NCBI GenBank assembly: GCA_903845195.1
Contig: CAIMWO010000083.1
Coordinates: forward strand, 1-53,339
Direction of reading: 5' to 3'
DNA from: an uncultured Phycisphaerales bacterium
GTDB lineage: Bacteria; Planctomycetota; Phycisphaerae; WQYP01
DNA: 53,339 bases
Every line of letters begins with the position of its first letter. Position 1 is the stretch's first letter. A program made the translations under genes and the position numbers. The notes below the pieces were generated by a model, which did no database searches, was not told the origin of the DNA, and saw only the letters and a list, made by a program, of their open reading frames with translations. This document shows positions 21,374-28,555 of the stretch, piece by piece.

Positions 21374-22003
21374 TCATGGTTTGGCCTCCTGTTGATCGAG
21401 GCGGGCGAGGGTGGCTTGGGAAAGGGCGATGAGTTCGGCTTTCTCTTCGGGGGTGCAACTGGAGTAGACGGCGCGGACGTAGGCTTCGATTTCATCGGGG
21501 GTGGTGGGGTTGTCGGTTAATAAACCTGCAGCGGGCTGCAGGTTTCGGGTTTTTGAGCTGGAAATGGGGGTGGGCTTTGGAGCGAGAGGCGACAAAGCGG
21601 CAGCGGGCTGCAGGTTTGTGGAAGCCCGCTTCAGGTTTGAGGAAGCGGGCTGCAGGTTTGTGGGAGACATAGCGGAAGCAGGCTGCAGGTTTGAGGAAGC
21701 AGGCTTCGGGTTTGTGGATGGCGAAGGGGACGGGGGCACCAGGCTTTCGGGTGGAGGTGAGAGTAATTGATAGGCGTTGGGGGTGTGGTACTGGCGTGGG
21801 ATACGCAAGAGGAGTCCGAGGCCGATGAGTTCTTTGATTGCTTTGGCGCAGGTGCGTGGGGAGCGCGCGGAGAGATCGGTGAGTTGGTCGATGGAGATCT
21901 GGCACAGGCGAAATTTTTGGATACGCTCGTGACGGAGGAGGAGGATGAGGTAGATTTTGGCGGCGGCGGGGGAGAGCTGGCGGAGGATGTAGTCGGGGAG
22001 CAT
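21374..22003 (-). CDS. Winged-helix protein with repeat-encoded linker (209 aa)
   Basis: ATG 22003 follows AAAGGA at a proper distance; codons further upstream are word repeats. Residues 1-80 look like a winged helix-turn-helix (LSPAAAKIYLILLLRHERIQ, then ISIDQLTDLSARSPRTCAKAIKELIGLGLL), as in replication-initiator- or MarR-like domains. Residues about 99-160 are a low-complexity linker with four NLQPA units and one NLKRA unit, encoded by an iterated AACCTGCAGCCTGCTTC DNA word. A short acidic helical domain (about 168-209, DEIEAYVRAVYSSCTPEEK) closes the protein. DNA binding is inferred; the target is unknown. The repeat origin of the linker is a finding in its own right. Confidence 0.7.
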   Translation of the reverse strand: MLPDYILRQLSPAAAKIYLILLLRHERIQKFRLCQISIDQLTDLSARSPRTCAKAIKELIGLGLLLRIPRQYHTPNAYQLLSPPPESLVPPSPSPSTNPKPASSNLQPASAMSPTNLQPASSNLKRASTNLQPAAALSPLAPKPTPISSSKTRNLQPAAGLLTDNPTTPDEIEAYVRAVYSSCTPEEKAELIALSQATLARLDQQEAKP

Positions 22004-22014
22004 GGGTGGTCCTT

Positions 22015-22063
22015 TCGTGGTTCGTGGGCCGTGGTTCGTGGTTCGTGGGCCGTGGGCCGCGGG
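22015..22063. repeat. GTTCGTGGGCCGTG word repeat
   Basis: About five imperfect units of (G)GTTCGTGG(GCCGTGG) lie directly upstream of the ribosome site of the winged-helix gene (reverse strand CCACGGCCCACGAACC). Confidence 0.65.
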
Positions 22064-22221
22064 GTGTCTTTCTATATAGGGGGGGAGGACCATGTTTGTG
22101 CGCGCGCCTGGTGGGGTGGGTTTGCGTTAGTGATGGATGGAGAAGGGGTTGCGGGAATTTATAAAATGGACATGAGGGGGAGGGGGAGTTGTATGTGTGC
22201 GCATAGATGTGAAGTGGGAGA

Positions 22222-22253
22222 CGAATTCAGAATTCAGAGTTCGGAATTCAGAA
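22222..22253. repeat. GAATTCAGA-type word repeat, second copy
   Basis: Four imperfect units of GAATTCAGA / GAGTTCGGA, the same word as 471-502 in the opposite orientation and in an unrelated spacer. Confidence 0.7.
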
Positions 22254-22308
22254 TGACGGGGAGGGGGGGGCTGCCAATTTTCAATTCACTCATGGGCCCT
22301 CTCCGATT

Positions 22309-22875
22309 TCACATCCCGGACACCGGCGCCAGCGGGGGAAGCAGGGTCAGCAGATTCTCGCTGGCGCCTTCCAGATAAAGATAATCTTGTTCGAGCTTCG
22401 TGCAACGGAGCGTTTGCGTACCGAGCGTGAAAATGAACAAAAAGGCGATCATCACCGCAAAACCGGCAAACAGGATACCGATGCCTTGGGGCGTGTAGCG
22501 CGGCACATCGGACAGTTCACTGGTAATTGCCACCACAATTCCGGCCAGCATGATCAGCCCGGCCAGCACCATTCCCGCGATGCCGATTCTACGCCGCCTG
22601 TGGTAGCGTGCCAGGTGAGGCCCGCACAAAAACGCCCGCACATCCCCCTCCTGCCGCACCTGCAGCGTCATCATACGCGTCACACGGAAGGTGGGATCCC
22701 ACGTAAACTGGAGCGTCAGCGGGTCGCCGGCCGGCGCTTCGCCGCAGAGGACACACCGCGGGGGCAGTAGCGCATGATTCCGTGCCACCAGCAGCGGCCC
22801 GGCACGGAACAGCTCCCCCTGAATCGCCAGCGGAATCGACGATGCGTATGGCAATGGTTCGCGGACATCCGACAT
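22309..22875 (-). CDS. Small membrane protein with CxxC knuckle, paralogue 1 (188 aa)
   Basis: ATG 22875 (MSDVREPLPY). A CVLCGEAP motif near residue 50, followed about 44 residues later by a lone CGPHLARYHRRRR, suggests half of a zinc-ribbon plus a Cys/His pair. Two membrane helices follow (about 108-128, GMVLAGLIMLAGIVVAI, and 140-160, GILFAGFAVMIAFLFIF), then a short domain with YLYLEGASENLLTLLP. The neighbouring gene at 22923-23474 has the same arrangement (CVLCNAPAD, CPRHRRRQ, two helices, YVYVSGISKSFLKQLP), so the two are tandem paralogues. Function is unknown. An upstream in-frame extension overlapping the paralogue is rejected. Confidence 0.7.
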   Translation of the reverse strand: MSDVREPLPYASSIPLAIQGELFRAGPLLVARNHALLPPRCVLCGEAPAGDPLTLQFTWDPTFRVTRMMTLQVRQEGDVRAFLCGPHLARYHRRRRIGIAGMVLAGLIMLAGIVVAITSELSDVPRYTPQGIGILFAGFAVMIAFLFIFTLGTQTLRCTKLEQDYLYLEGASENLLTLLPPLAPVSGM

Positions 22876-22922
22876 GAGCCTGGCCAATCTCCATGAAAAC
22901 TCTGATTGGCAGGCATTGTACT

Positions 22923-23474
22923 TCAGGAATGGCCGGGCAACGATGGAAGTTGTTTCAGGAATGATTTGCTGATGCCGGAGACATAAACATAGCCTTTGCC
23001 GGCATGATGGAGGTGGGGCGCACGGGTGGCATCCAAACATAGTAGAAACGTGAGGCCCATGGATGCCATCCCTATCGAGCCAGTGGTCCAGGGTATCCAA
23101 GAATTGTGAGCATCGTCCCAGAGGAAGTGCGTCTTCAAATAAAGGACAACGGGTACGAGGAGAAGGTTGATGATTGCCAACGCACAGGTCGCAATTTTCA
23201 TTTTGAATTGTCGACGACGATGTCGGGGGCATACGTAGTAATAAAAGTCCCAATAGATAATAGTAAGGCTGACCTGGAAGCTGCTTTCGGATCGGATGCT
23301 AGCAATAACCGGCGGTTCGTCCGCCGGCGCATTACACAAGACGCAGCGTTTGGGCAGCGTCGTATCGCCGCCAATCACGAGGAACCGCCCCACGCGCATC
23401 GCACCACCATCGAAGCGCGGCCGCTTCAAATTCGAGTAGTCGAGAATGGGCTTTTCGGAAGATGACGGGTTCAT
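22923..23474 (-). CDS. Small membrane protein with CxxC knuckle, paralogue 2 (183 aa)
   Basis: ATG 23474 is chosen because GGAG lies nine bases upstream; two earlier in-frame starts overlap that site. Residues about 35-60 contain GGDTTLPKRCVLCNAPAD, a likely metal- or disulfide-forming CxxC, with VCPRHRRR about 40 residues later. Two hydrophobic segments lie at about 92-110 (ALAIINLLLVPVVLYL) and 128-148 (GSIGMASMGLTFLLCL). The C-terminal YVYVSGISKSFLKQLPSLPG matches the end of paralogue 1. It is more AT-rich than its surroundings at 23100-23290. Function is unknown. Confidence 0.7.
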   Translation of the reverse strand: MNPSSSEKPILDYSNLKRPRFDGGAMRVGRFLVIGGDTTLPKRCVLCNAPADEPPVIASIRSESSFQVSLTIIYWDFYYYVCPRHRRRQFKMKIATCALAIINLLLVPVVLYLKTHFLWDDAHNSWIPWTTGSIGMASMGLTFLLCLDATRAPHLHHAGKGYVYVSGISKSFLKQLPSLPGHS

Positions 23475-23546
23475 TGCTGCCATGCTCCACACTCATCCTA
23501 CGTTACCGGCGGAAATCGGTTCGTCGGAAATGCGGTCAGCGAGGCG

Positions 23547-24185
23547 TCAGAGGCCCACGGCCTTGAGCCAGGCGCGGGTCATCAGCATGTGGCCTTGCGG
23601 CGTGGGATGGACGCCGTCGCTGGCCCAATATTCTGGTGGGGCCAGTTTCACGGCCTTGTCGAATTCGCTTTGGAAAGGAACGAAAATGCTGCCCGTTTCC
23701 TTGGCCAGCGTCTTTACGAACGCACGGCGAAGATTCATTTCCTTTACCCAGTCCGGTTTCACGTGTCCGCAGTTGAGAACGAAGGGTTCGCAAAGGACGA
23801 AGCTGGTCTTCGGGAGTTCCGCGCGAATTTCCATGAGCAGTTCACGATAGATGCGCTCGTATTTGGGTACGCTTACGCCGCCGTTGTACATGAAGGTGTG
23901 CCATGTGTCGTTGACGCCGATGAGGATGGAAATCACGTCCGGCTTGAGGTTGATGAAGTCCTCGCGGATGCGGGCGTAGAGGTCGGTGATGCGGTTGCCG
24001 GAGATGCCGCGGTTGTAGATTTTCAGGTCTTTGTCGGGATGGGCCAGGCAGAGTTCCGTGGCGGTGAAGTACGCATAGCCGCCGCCCATGCCGCAGTTGG
24101 CTTTATCCTGCTCCGTACGGTTGCGGCCGCAGTCGGTGATCGAATCGCCTTGAAACAGGATGACGGCATTCTTGGCCAACTTCAT
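23547..24185 (-). CDS. SGNH/GDSL-family hydrolase (212 aa)
   Basis: All four SGNH blocks are visible: FQGDSITD with nucleophile Ser15, NRGISGN with Gly60, IGVND with Asn92, and SDGVHPTPQGH with Asp190 and His193. No signal peptide is seen, so it is probably cytoplasmic. The substrate is likely an ester, often a carbohydrate O-acetyl group in this subgroup; that is family knowledge, not shown here. The ATG at 24185 has AGGAG six bases upstream. Confidence 0.88.
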   Translation of the reverse strand: MKLAKNAVILFQGDSITDCGRNRTEQDKANCGMGGGYAYFTATELCLAHPDKDLKIYNRGISGNRITDLYARIREDFINLKPDVISILIGVNDTWHTFMYNGGVSVPKYERIYRELLMEIRAELPKTSFVLCEPFVLNCGHVKPDWVKEMNLRRAFVKTLAKETGSIFVPFQSEFDKAVKLAPPEYWASDGVHPTPQGHMLMTRAWLKAVGL

Positions 24186-24214
24186 GTAAGACTCCTGATC
24201 GGTCGTGAAAAAAA

Positions 24215-24237
24215 GTACCCACGCAGGGCGTGGGTAC
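24215..24237. repeat. Perfect 10-bp hairpin with AGG loop
   Basis: Arms GTACCCACGC (24215-24224) and GCGTGGGTAC (24228-24237) flank the loop AGG. The A-run at 24208-24214 precedes it, so on the reverse strand it reads as a strong stem followed by a T-run. That would make an intrinsic terminator for leftward transcription coming from dxs; it lies just before the hydrolase start. Confidence 0.7.
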
Positions 24238-24285
24238 GGGAAATCTGCAAATAATGTCTGGGTGACTTCCGAACCCGCAGGCGCC

Positions 24286-24450
24286 TTAGAGCCTATCCGG
24301 CTAACCCTCGCATCCGTCTGCTGGTCTGCCGACCCATCTGCGTCGTCCTCGGACCTCCGAATATTGTTGAATATGCGTCGGTCCTGCGTCCTAGCATCTG
24401 GGCCGGCATCCTGCGCATCCGGACGCGACGGTTATCCGGATAGGCTCTTA
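24286..24450. mobile_element. MITE-like element inserted at the dxs stop codon
   Basis: Terminal inverted repeats beginning GAGCCTATCCGG (left end 24289, right end 24447) match at 19 of 21 positions when the flanking bases are included. A 3-bp direct repeat TTA flanks the 159-bp element (24286-24288 and 24448-24450). The whole element is an imperfect fold-back centred on ATATTGTTGAATAT (24361-24374). It has no coding capacity. A TNA 3-bp duplication with GAGCC ends fits the IS5-family IS1031 type, which would supply transposase in trans; that affiliation is inference. The right TTA is the TAA stop of dxs on the reverse strand. Confidence 0.8.
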
Positions 24451-26388
24451 GCGCATCTGCGGCGCGGTACGCTTCACCGCGGCGGCTTCATGCGGAATGG
24501 TCCGCGTTTCGTCGATGGCGATGCGCACCGAGCGGACGATCCCGGCCGGATCGAGGCCGACTTCCTTGAGCTGTTCGGGGCGGGAGGCATGTTTGATGAA
24601 CCGGTCCGGCAGACCTAGACGCGTCACCAGTCGTGCATCGTAACGATGCTGCTGGGCATGCTCGACCACCGCGGTCCCGAAGCCGTTGACGATCGAATGG
24701 TCTTCCACGGTAATGACCGGCACACCGGCGGCAAAGACCCGTTCCAGCATCGCGCCGTCCAGGGGCTTGCAGAAGCGGGCATCGATGACGGCCACCGAAA
24801 GACCTTCATTTTCCAATAGCGCGGCCGCTTCGAGGGCCTGCGCCGCCAGCGAACCGTATGCGATGATCGTGGCGTCAGTTCCTTCACGGAGCGTGCGTGA
24901 AATGCCGCCGGTCTTGACGATACCCCACGGTGAATCTTCACCCAGCGGCGTGGCCGGTACGTTATCCCGCGGATAACGAAGCTGGGTGGGATGATCCAGC
25001 GATGCGGCCAGATCCAGCGAATGGACTAACTCCCGTTCATCGGAAGGCGACATCAGCACGATGCCCGGCTGACTGCGAAGGAACGCCAGGTCGCAGAAGC
25101 CGTGATGCACGGCACCATCGTCCCCGACCAGCCCGGCGCGGTCGCAGCAGAAAATCACCGGCAGATTCTGCAGGCAGACTTCCTGGAAAATATTGTCGAA
25201 GGCCCGCTGCAGGAACGTCGCATAAATTGCGACGACCGGCCGCAGCCCCGCCTTGGTCATGCCCGCGGCCATCGTCGCGGCGTGTCCTTCGCAGATGCCG
25301 GTATCGAAATAGCGATCCGGGAACATCGGCTTGAGCTTGATCATGCCGGTGCCGTCGGGCATCGCGGCGGTGATGCCCACAACCTTCTCATTTTTCTTCG
25401 CCAGGTTCACCATTGCATCGGCAAATGCGGAAGTGAAGGAACGGCCGCTGCCTTTTTCCAGCACCACGCGGCAACCTTCCACGCGGAACGGCTTGGGCGA
25501 ATGGAACGTCGTTGGATCCTCACAAGCCCATTCGTAACCCTTACCCTTAATGGTCTTGATGTGCAGCACGGCAGGGGCGTCGAGGTCTTTGAGTTCATTG
25601 AGTTTTTCAATCAGCGTCGGCAGGTCGTGGCCGTCGACGGGGCCGAAATACTTCAGGCCCAGGTCCTCGAAAATATGGCCGGGAGCGAGCGTGTTCTTGA
25701 TGCCGGTCTTGACGTGATAGGCGATATCCGAAATCTGCTGGCCGTAGGGAATCTGCTCGAGCAGATGCTGGACTTTCTTTTTGACTTCGCCGTAGGTTTC
25801 GGTGGCCCGCAGGTGCTCGAGGTAATTCGCAAATGCCCCTTGCGGTTCGGAGATGCTCATGGAGTTGTCGTTCAGGATGATCAGCATCTGGCGCTTGAGG
25901 GTGCCGGCGTTGTTGAGGCCTTCGAATGCCAGTCCGTTGACGATGGACGCATCGCCGACCAGTGCGACAACCTTCGTGTTTCGCTTGAGAAGTTGATCGC
26001 CTCGGGCCATGCCCACCGCAGTGGAAATACCGGTGCCGGCGTGGCCAACGGCAAACAGGTCATATTCGGATTCGTTGGGATCAGGGAACCCGCAGACGCC
26101 GCCCTTCTTCCGTAGGGAGGAGAAATTCGGGTAGCGGCCGGTGATCAGCTTGTGGGGATAGCACTGGTGGCCGACATCCCAAAGCAGGCGGTCGGTAGGG
26201 AAATTGAAGACCGAATGCAGCGCCAGGCAGATTTCGACCGTGCCGAGGTTCGGGGCGAGGTGTCCGCCATTGGTGCCCACCGTCGTCATGATGACTTCGC
26301 GGATTTCCTGGGCCAGTTGGGGGAGCTTTTCAATAGGGAGTTTCTTGAGGTCCGCCGGGGAGTGGATGGAATCGAGCAGTTTGGTCAT
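24448..26388 (-). CDS. dxs: 1-deoxy-D-xylulose-5-phosphate synthase
   Basis: First enzyme of the MEP isoprenoid pathway; condenses pyruvate and glyceraldehyde 3-phosphate using thiamine diphosphate. Length 646 aa is typical. Visible signatures: HLAPNLGTVEICLALH, DVGHQCYPHKLITGR, the ThDP/Mg-binding VGDASIVNGLAFEGLNNAG, LNDNSMSIS, and the transketolase pyrimidine-domain DGAVHHGFCDLAFLR. ATG 26388 is preferred to a TTG five codons upstream. The stop codon TAA coincides with the target duplication of a 159-bp MITE, so the gene is intact but its 3' flank is replaced. A polyprenyl synthase gene lies 145 nt upstream in the same direction, the common dxs-ispA arrangement. Confidence 0.95.
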   Translation of the reverse strand: MTKLLDSIHSPADLKKLPIEKLPQLAQEIREVIMTTVGTNGGHLAPNLGTVEICLALHSVFNFPTDRLLWDVGHQCYPHKLITGRYPNFSSLRKKGGVCGFPDPNESEYDLFAVGHAGTGISTAVGMARGDQLLKRNTKVVALVGDASIVNGLAFEGLNNAGTLKRQMLIILNDNSMSISEPQGAFANYLEHLRATETYGEVKKKVQHLLEQIPYGQQISDIAYHVKTGIKNTLAPGHIFEDLGLKYFGPVDGHDLPTLIEKLNELKDLDAPAVLHIKTIKGKGYEWACEDPTTFHSPKPFRVEGCRVVLEKGSGRSFTSAFADAMVNLAKKNEKVVGITAAMPDGTGMIKLKPMFPDRYFDTGICEGHAATMAAGMTKAGLRPVVAIYATFLQRAFDNIFQEVCLQNLPVIFCCDRAGLVGDDGAVHHGFCDLAFLRSQPGIVLMSPSDERELVHSLDLAASLDHPTQLRYPRDNVPATPLGEDSPWGIVKTGGISRTLREGTDATIIAYGSLAAQALEAAALLENEGLSVAVIDARFCKPLDGAMLERVFAAGVPVITVEDHSIVNGFGTAVVEHAQQHRYDARLVTRLGLPDRFIKHASRPEQLKEVGLDPAGIVRSVRIAIDETRTIPHEAAAVKRTAPQMR

Positions 26389-26533
26389 GAATGACTCTCT
26401 CAAACAACCGCAGAGGGTAATAGGGAACCATCATAGTGAGATGTACGAGAAAATGTAAGAGGATAGGTTGCCGTTATGCGAGAATGCGAATTAGTTGCAT
26501 GCGCGCCATCAGAATTATCGGTAGTTCCATCGT

Positions 26534-27466
26534 TCAGTTGGTGCGATTGGCCAGTTCGTGGGCCAGTTGGCTGAGCATGACGGCTTTCGCACCCAGTTTG
26601 GCGCTGACCTCATCGGCAATGCGCACCTGCTCGGCAAGATACTCGCGGGATTTGTCGAGGCCGACCAGCACCGGATACGTCAGCTTGCCCTTATCCGCAT
26701 CCTTGCCGACTTTCTTGCCCATTTGCTCTTCCGTCGACGTCACATCCAGAATGTCGTCGACGATCTGGAAGGCTAGACCAATCGCTCTGCCGTACGTGTC
26801 GGCCAGGGCCAGCGTTGTCTCATTGGCCCCGGCGGCGATGGCTCCCATGCGGCAGGAACAGCGGATCAGGGCACCCGTCTTCATGCGGTGAATCTGCTGC
26901 AGCTTCGGTAACAGTGCCGGGCCGAGAGGGAGGGGATTCTTCTTGGCTTCGTCGGGATGGCAGGTATCGAGCACCTGGCCGCCGATCATACCTTCCGGAC
27001 CGGTGGCGAACGCGAGTTCCATGACCAGTTTCGTGGCCAGGCCCGGATCGGCGATGCGCGACGCGACGATGTGGAATGGGAGCGTATTGAGGGCGTCGCC
27101 GGCAAGAATGGCCAGCGCTTCGCCATACACCTTATGATTGGTCGGTCGTCCTCGGCGAAGATCATCGTCGTCCATCGCCGGCAGATCATCATGAATCAGC
27201 GAGAAACAGTGGATCATTTCAATCGCTGCGGCCGGAGGCATGGCGCGGGCTTCGACCTGGGCGTCTGATCCGCCTACTGCATGGTAGCTTAGCAGCACGA
27301 GCGCCGGGCGAATGCGCTTGCCCGGCCCGAGCAGCGAATACGCCATCGCTTCGGTTAGTTGCTTCGGCGACTCCGGCAGCGCGTGAAGATATTCTTTCAG
27401 GTAGGCGTCCGTGCGCGTGGCGGCATCTTTGAGGAAGATTTTGACGTCAGGACTGGCTGCGGGCAT
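26534..27466 (-). CDS. Polyprenyl (farnesyl/geranylgeranyl) diphosphate synthase
   Basis: Trans-prenyltransferase that extends allylic diphosphates with IPP. The first Asp-rich motif is DDLPAMDDDDLRRG around residue 92 and the second is QIVDDILD around 228; the chain-length region before the first motif reads EMIHCFSLIH. Length 310 aa is typical of IspA-type enzymes. Product length cannot be fixed from sequence alone, so no symbol is given, though ispA is likely. ATG 27466 has GGAG five bases away. Coupling with the downstream dxs implies joint supply of isoprenoid precursors. Confidence 0.9.
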   Translation of the reverse strand: MPAASPDVKIFLKDAATRTDAYLKEYLHALPESPKQLTEAMAYSLLGPGKRIRPALVLLSYHAVGGSDAQVEARAMPPAAAIEMIHCFSLIHDDLPAMDDDDLRRGRPTNHKVYGEALAILAGDALNTLPFHIVASRIADPGLATKLVMELAFATGPEGMIGGQVLDTCHPDEAKKNPLPLGPALLPKLQQIHRMKTGALIRCSCRMGAIAAGANETTLALADTYGRAIGLAFQIVDDILDVTSTEEQMGKKVGKDADKGKLTYPVLVGLDKSREYLAEQVRIADEVSAKLGAKAVMLSQLAHELANRTN

Positions 27467-27497
27467 GGCGACTCCATTTGCGAAAACTGAGCGCGGC

Positions 27498-27503
27498 ATT
27501 ATA
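27498..27503 (-). promoter_or_regulatory. -10 box upstream of the polyprenyl synthase gene
   Basis: A perfect TATAAT on the reverse strand lies 32 bases before the start codon. No good -35 box is seen 16-18 bases upstream, so the promoter may be activator-dependent or the match fortuitous. Confidence 0.4.
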
Positions 27504-27560
27504 AACCACGGTAAGGGAATGGGGAATGCGGCATGTATAGTTGTCGGTTTGGGGTGAATC

Positions 27561-28445
27561 ATGCGAATTGCAGTGATCGGCACGAGTGGACAGCTAGGAT
27601 TTGATCTGGCGCGGGTACTGCCGATGCGCGGGCATGACCTCATCGCCTTTGCCGGCCGGGCCGATCTCGACATTACCGATGCGACTTCCTTCACCCGCAT
27701 GCTTGCAGACAAAAAACCTGATGCCGTCATCAACACCGCGGCCTATCACAACGTCGATCTCTGTGAAGAAGAGACCGACGCCGCTTATCGCGCCAACGTG
27801 ATTGCCGTGCGCGAAATCGCCAAAGCCTGCGAAGCCGCGAGCGTAACGCTGATCCAGATCGGCACCGATTATGTGATGGAGGGTTTTCCGGCCTGCAAAC
27901 CGCTGCCGGAATCCGCCGCGGTCTCCCCCAACTCCATCTACAGTCTGACCCGCTTCGGCGGCGACTGTATGACCCTTACCCATGCGCCGACATGCGGCTA
28001 CGTCGTCCGCTCCTGCGGCCTCTTCGGCGTCGCCGGATGCAAACTCAAAGGAGGCCTGAATTTCGTCGACCTCATGATCAAAATGGCCAGCGAGGGCAAG
28101 AAACTGAAAGTCGTCGACGACCAAACCGTCGCCCCAACCCCCACCGATGATCTGAGCCTGCAACTCGCGACCATCCTGGAGAAACGCCCACCGGCAGGCC
28201 TGTATCACGCCGTCAGCCACGGTGAAACGACTTGGTTCAATTTCGCAAAGACCGCCCTCGAACTCGCCGGCATTCCGCACGACATCGAACCCGTCGCCAG
28301 TACCGTCTACGCTGCCTCCGCTAAACGCCCCCACTACAGTGTCCTTGATAACGCCAAACTCCGCGCCGCAGGACTGGACGTTATGCACGATTGGCAAGCC
28401 GGCCTAGAACGATATATCCGCACCAAGTACTCCCAGAGCAAATGA
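27561..28445 (+). CDS. RmlD-like dTDP-4-dehydrorhamnose reductase family protein (294 aa)
   Basis: Extended short-chain dehydrogenase that in the RmlD role reduces dTDP-4-keto-L-rhamnose. The Rossmann start GTSGQLG (7-13), NTAAYHNVDLCEEE (58-71), GTDYVMEG (101-108) and VRSCGLFG are family features. The usual catalytic YxxxK is YSLTR (Tyr127, Arg131), an Arg-for-Lys change that could alter activity. No other rml genes are adjacent, so the substrate is uncertain. The ATG has GGGGTGA upstream. The TGA stop lies inside the left arm of a CCAATGA-type inverted word repeat. Confidence 0.8.
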   Translation: MRIAVIGTSGQLGFDLARVLPMRGHDLIAFAGRADLDITDATSFTRMLADKKPDAVINTAAYHNVDLCEEETDAAYRANVIAVREIAKACEAASVTLIQIGTDYVMEGFPACKPLPESAAVSPNSIYSLTRFGGDCMTLTHAPTCGYVVRSCGLFGVAGCKLKGGLNFVDLMIKMASEGKKLKVVDDQTVAPTPTDDLSLQLATILEKRPPAGLYHAVSHGETTWFNFAKTALELAGIPHDIEPVASTVYAASAKRPHYSVLDNAKLRAAGLDVMHDWQAGLERYIRTKYSQSK

Positions 28446-28545
28446 CGCAATGCCCAATGCCCAAGGACGCAAGGTTAATTGTGTCATCGGGCATTGCGGC
28501 ATTGGTCATTGCCCCGTCATTGGTCATTGCGTCATTGGTCATTTA
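28441..28545. repeat. Inverted pair of CAATGCCC/CAATGACC words
   Basis: Left block 28441-28462 and the segment 28515-28536 are reverse complements at 19 of 22 positions, with further GTCATTGGTCATT units between 28490 and 28545. The left arm contains the stop codon of the preceding gene and the right part ends 11 bases before the aroC start, so the element fills the whole spacer. Confidence 0.7.
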
Positions 28546-28555
28546 TACTTCCGTC

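Larger units (their letters stand above)
22004..22308. other. 305-bp spacer with several repeat types
   Basis: No gene is seen. It contains GGTTCGTGGGCCGTGG words (22015-22063), a G-rich stretch, an ATTTATAAAATGGACATG motif around 22157-22174 that resembles the AT boxes of the tail array at 52077-53295, a GAATTCAGA block (22222-22253) and a short TTTTCAATTCAC word (22278-22289). The mixture matches the composition of the tail array. Confidence 0.6.

Noticed and set aside
20287..21495. A 402-aa NAD kinase with a long Pro-rich N-terminal extension
   Set aside because: The upstream 108 codons contain low-complexity sequence, no ribosome site at the far start, and the NAD kinase fold starts at MNIVLIPNRDKP (21171).
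24286..24450. A complete insertion sequence
   Set aside because: Only 159 bp with no transposase frame; it can only be a non-autonomous element.
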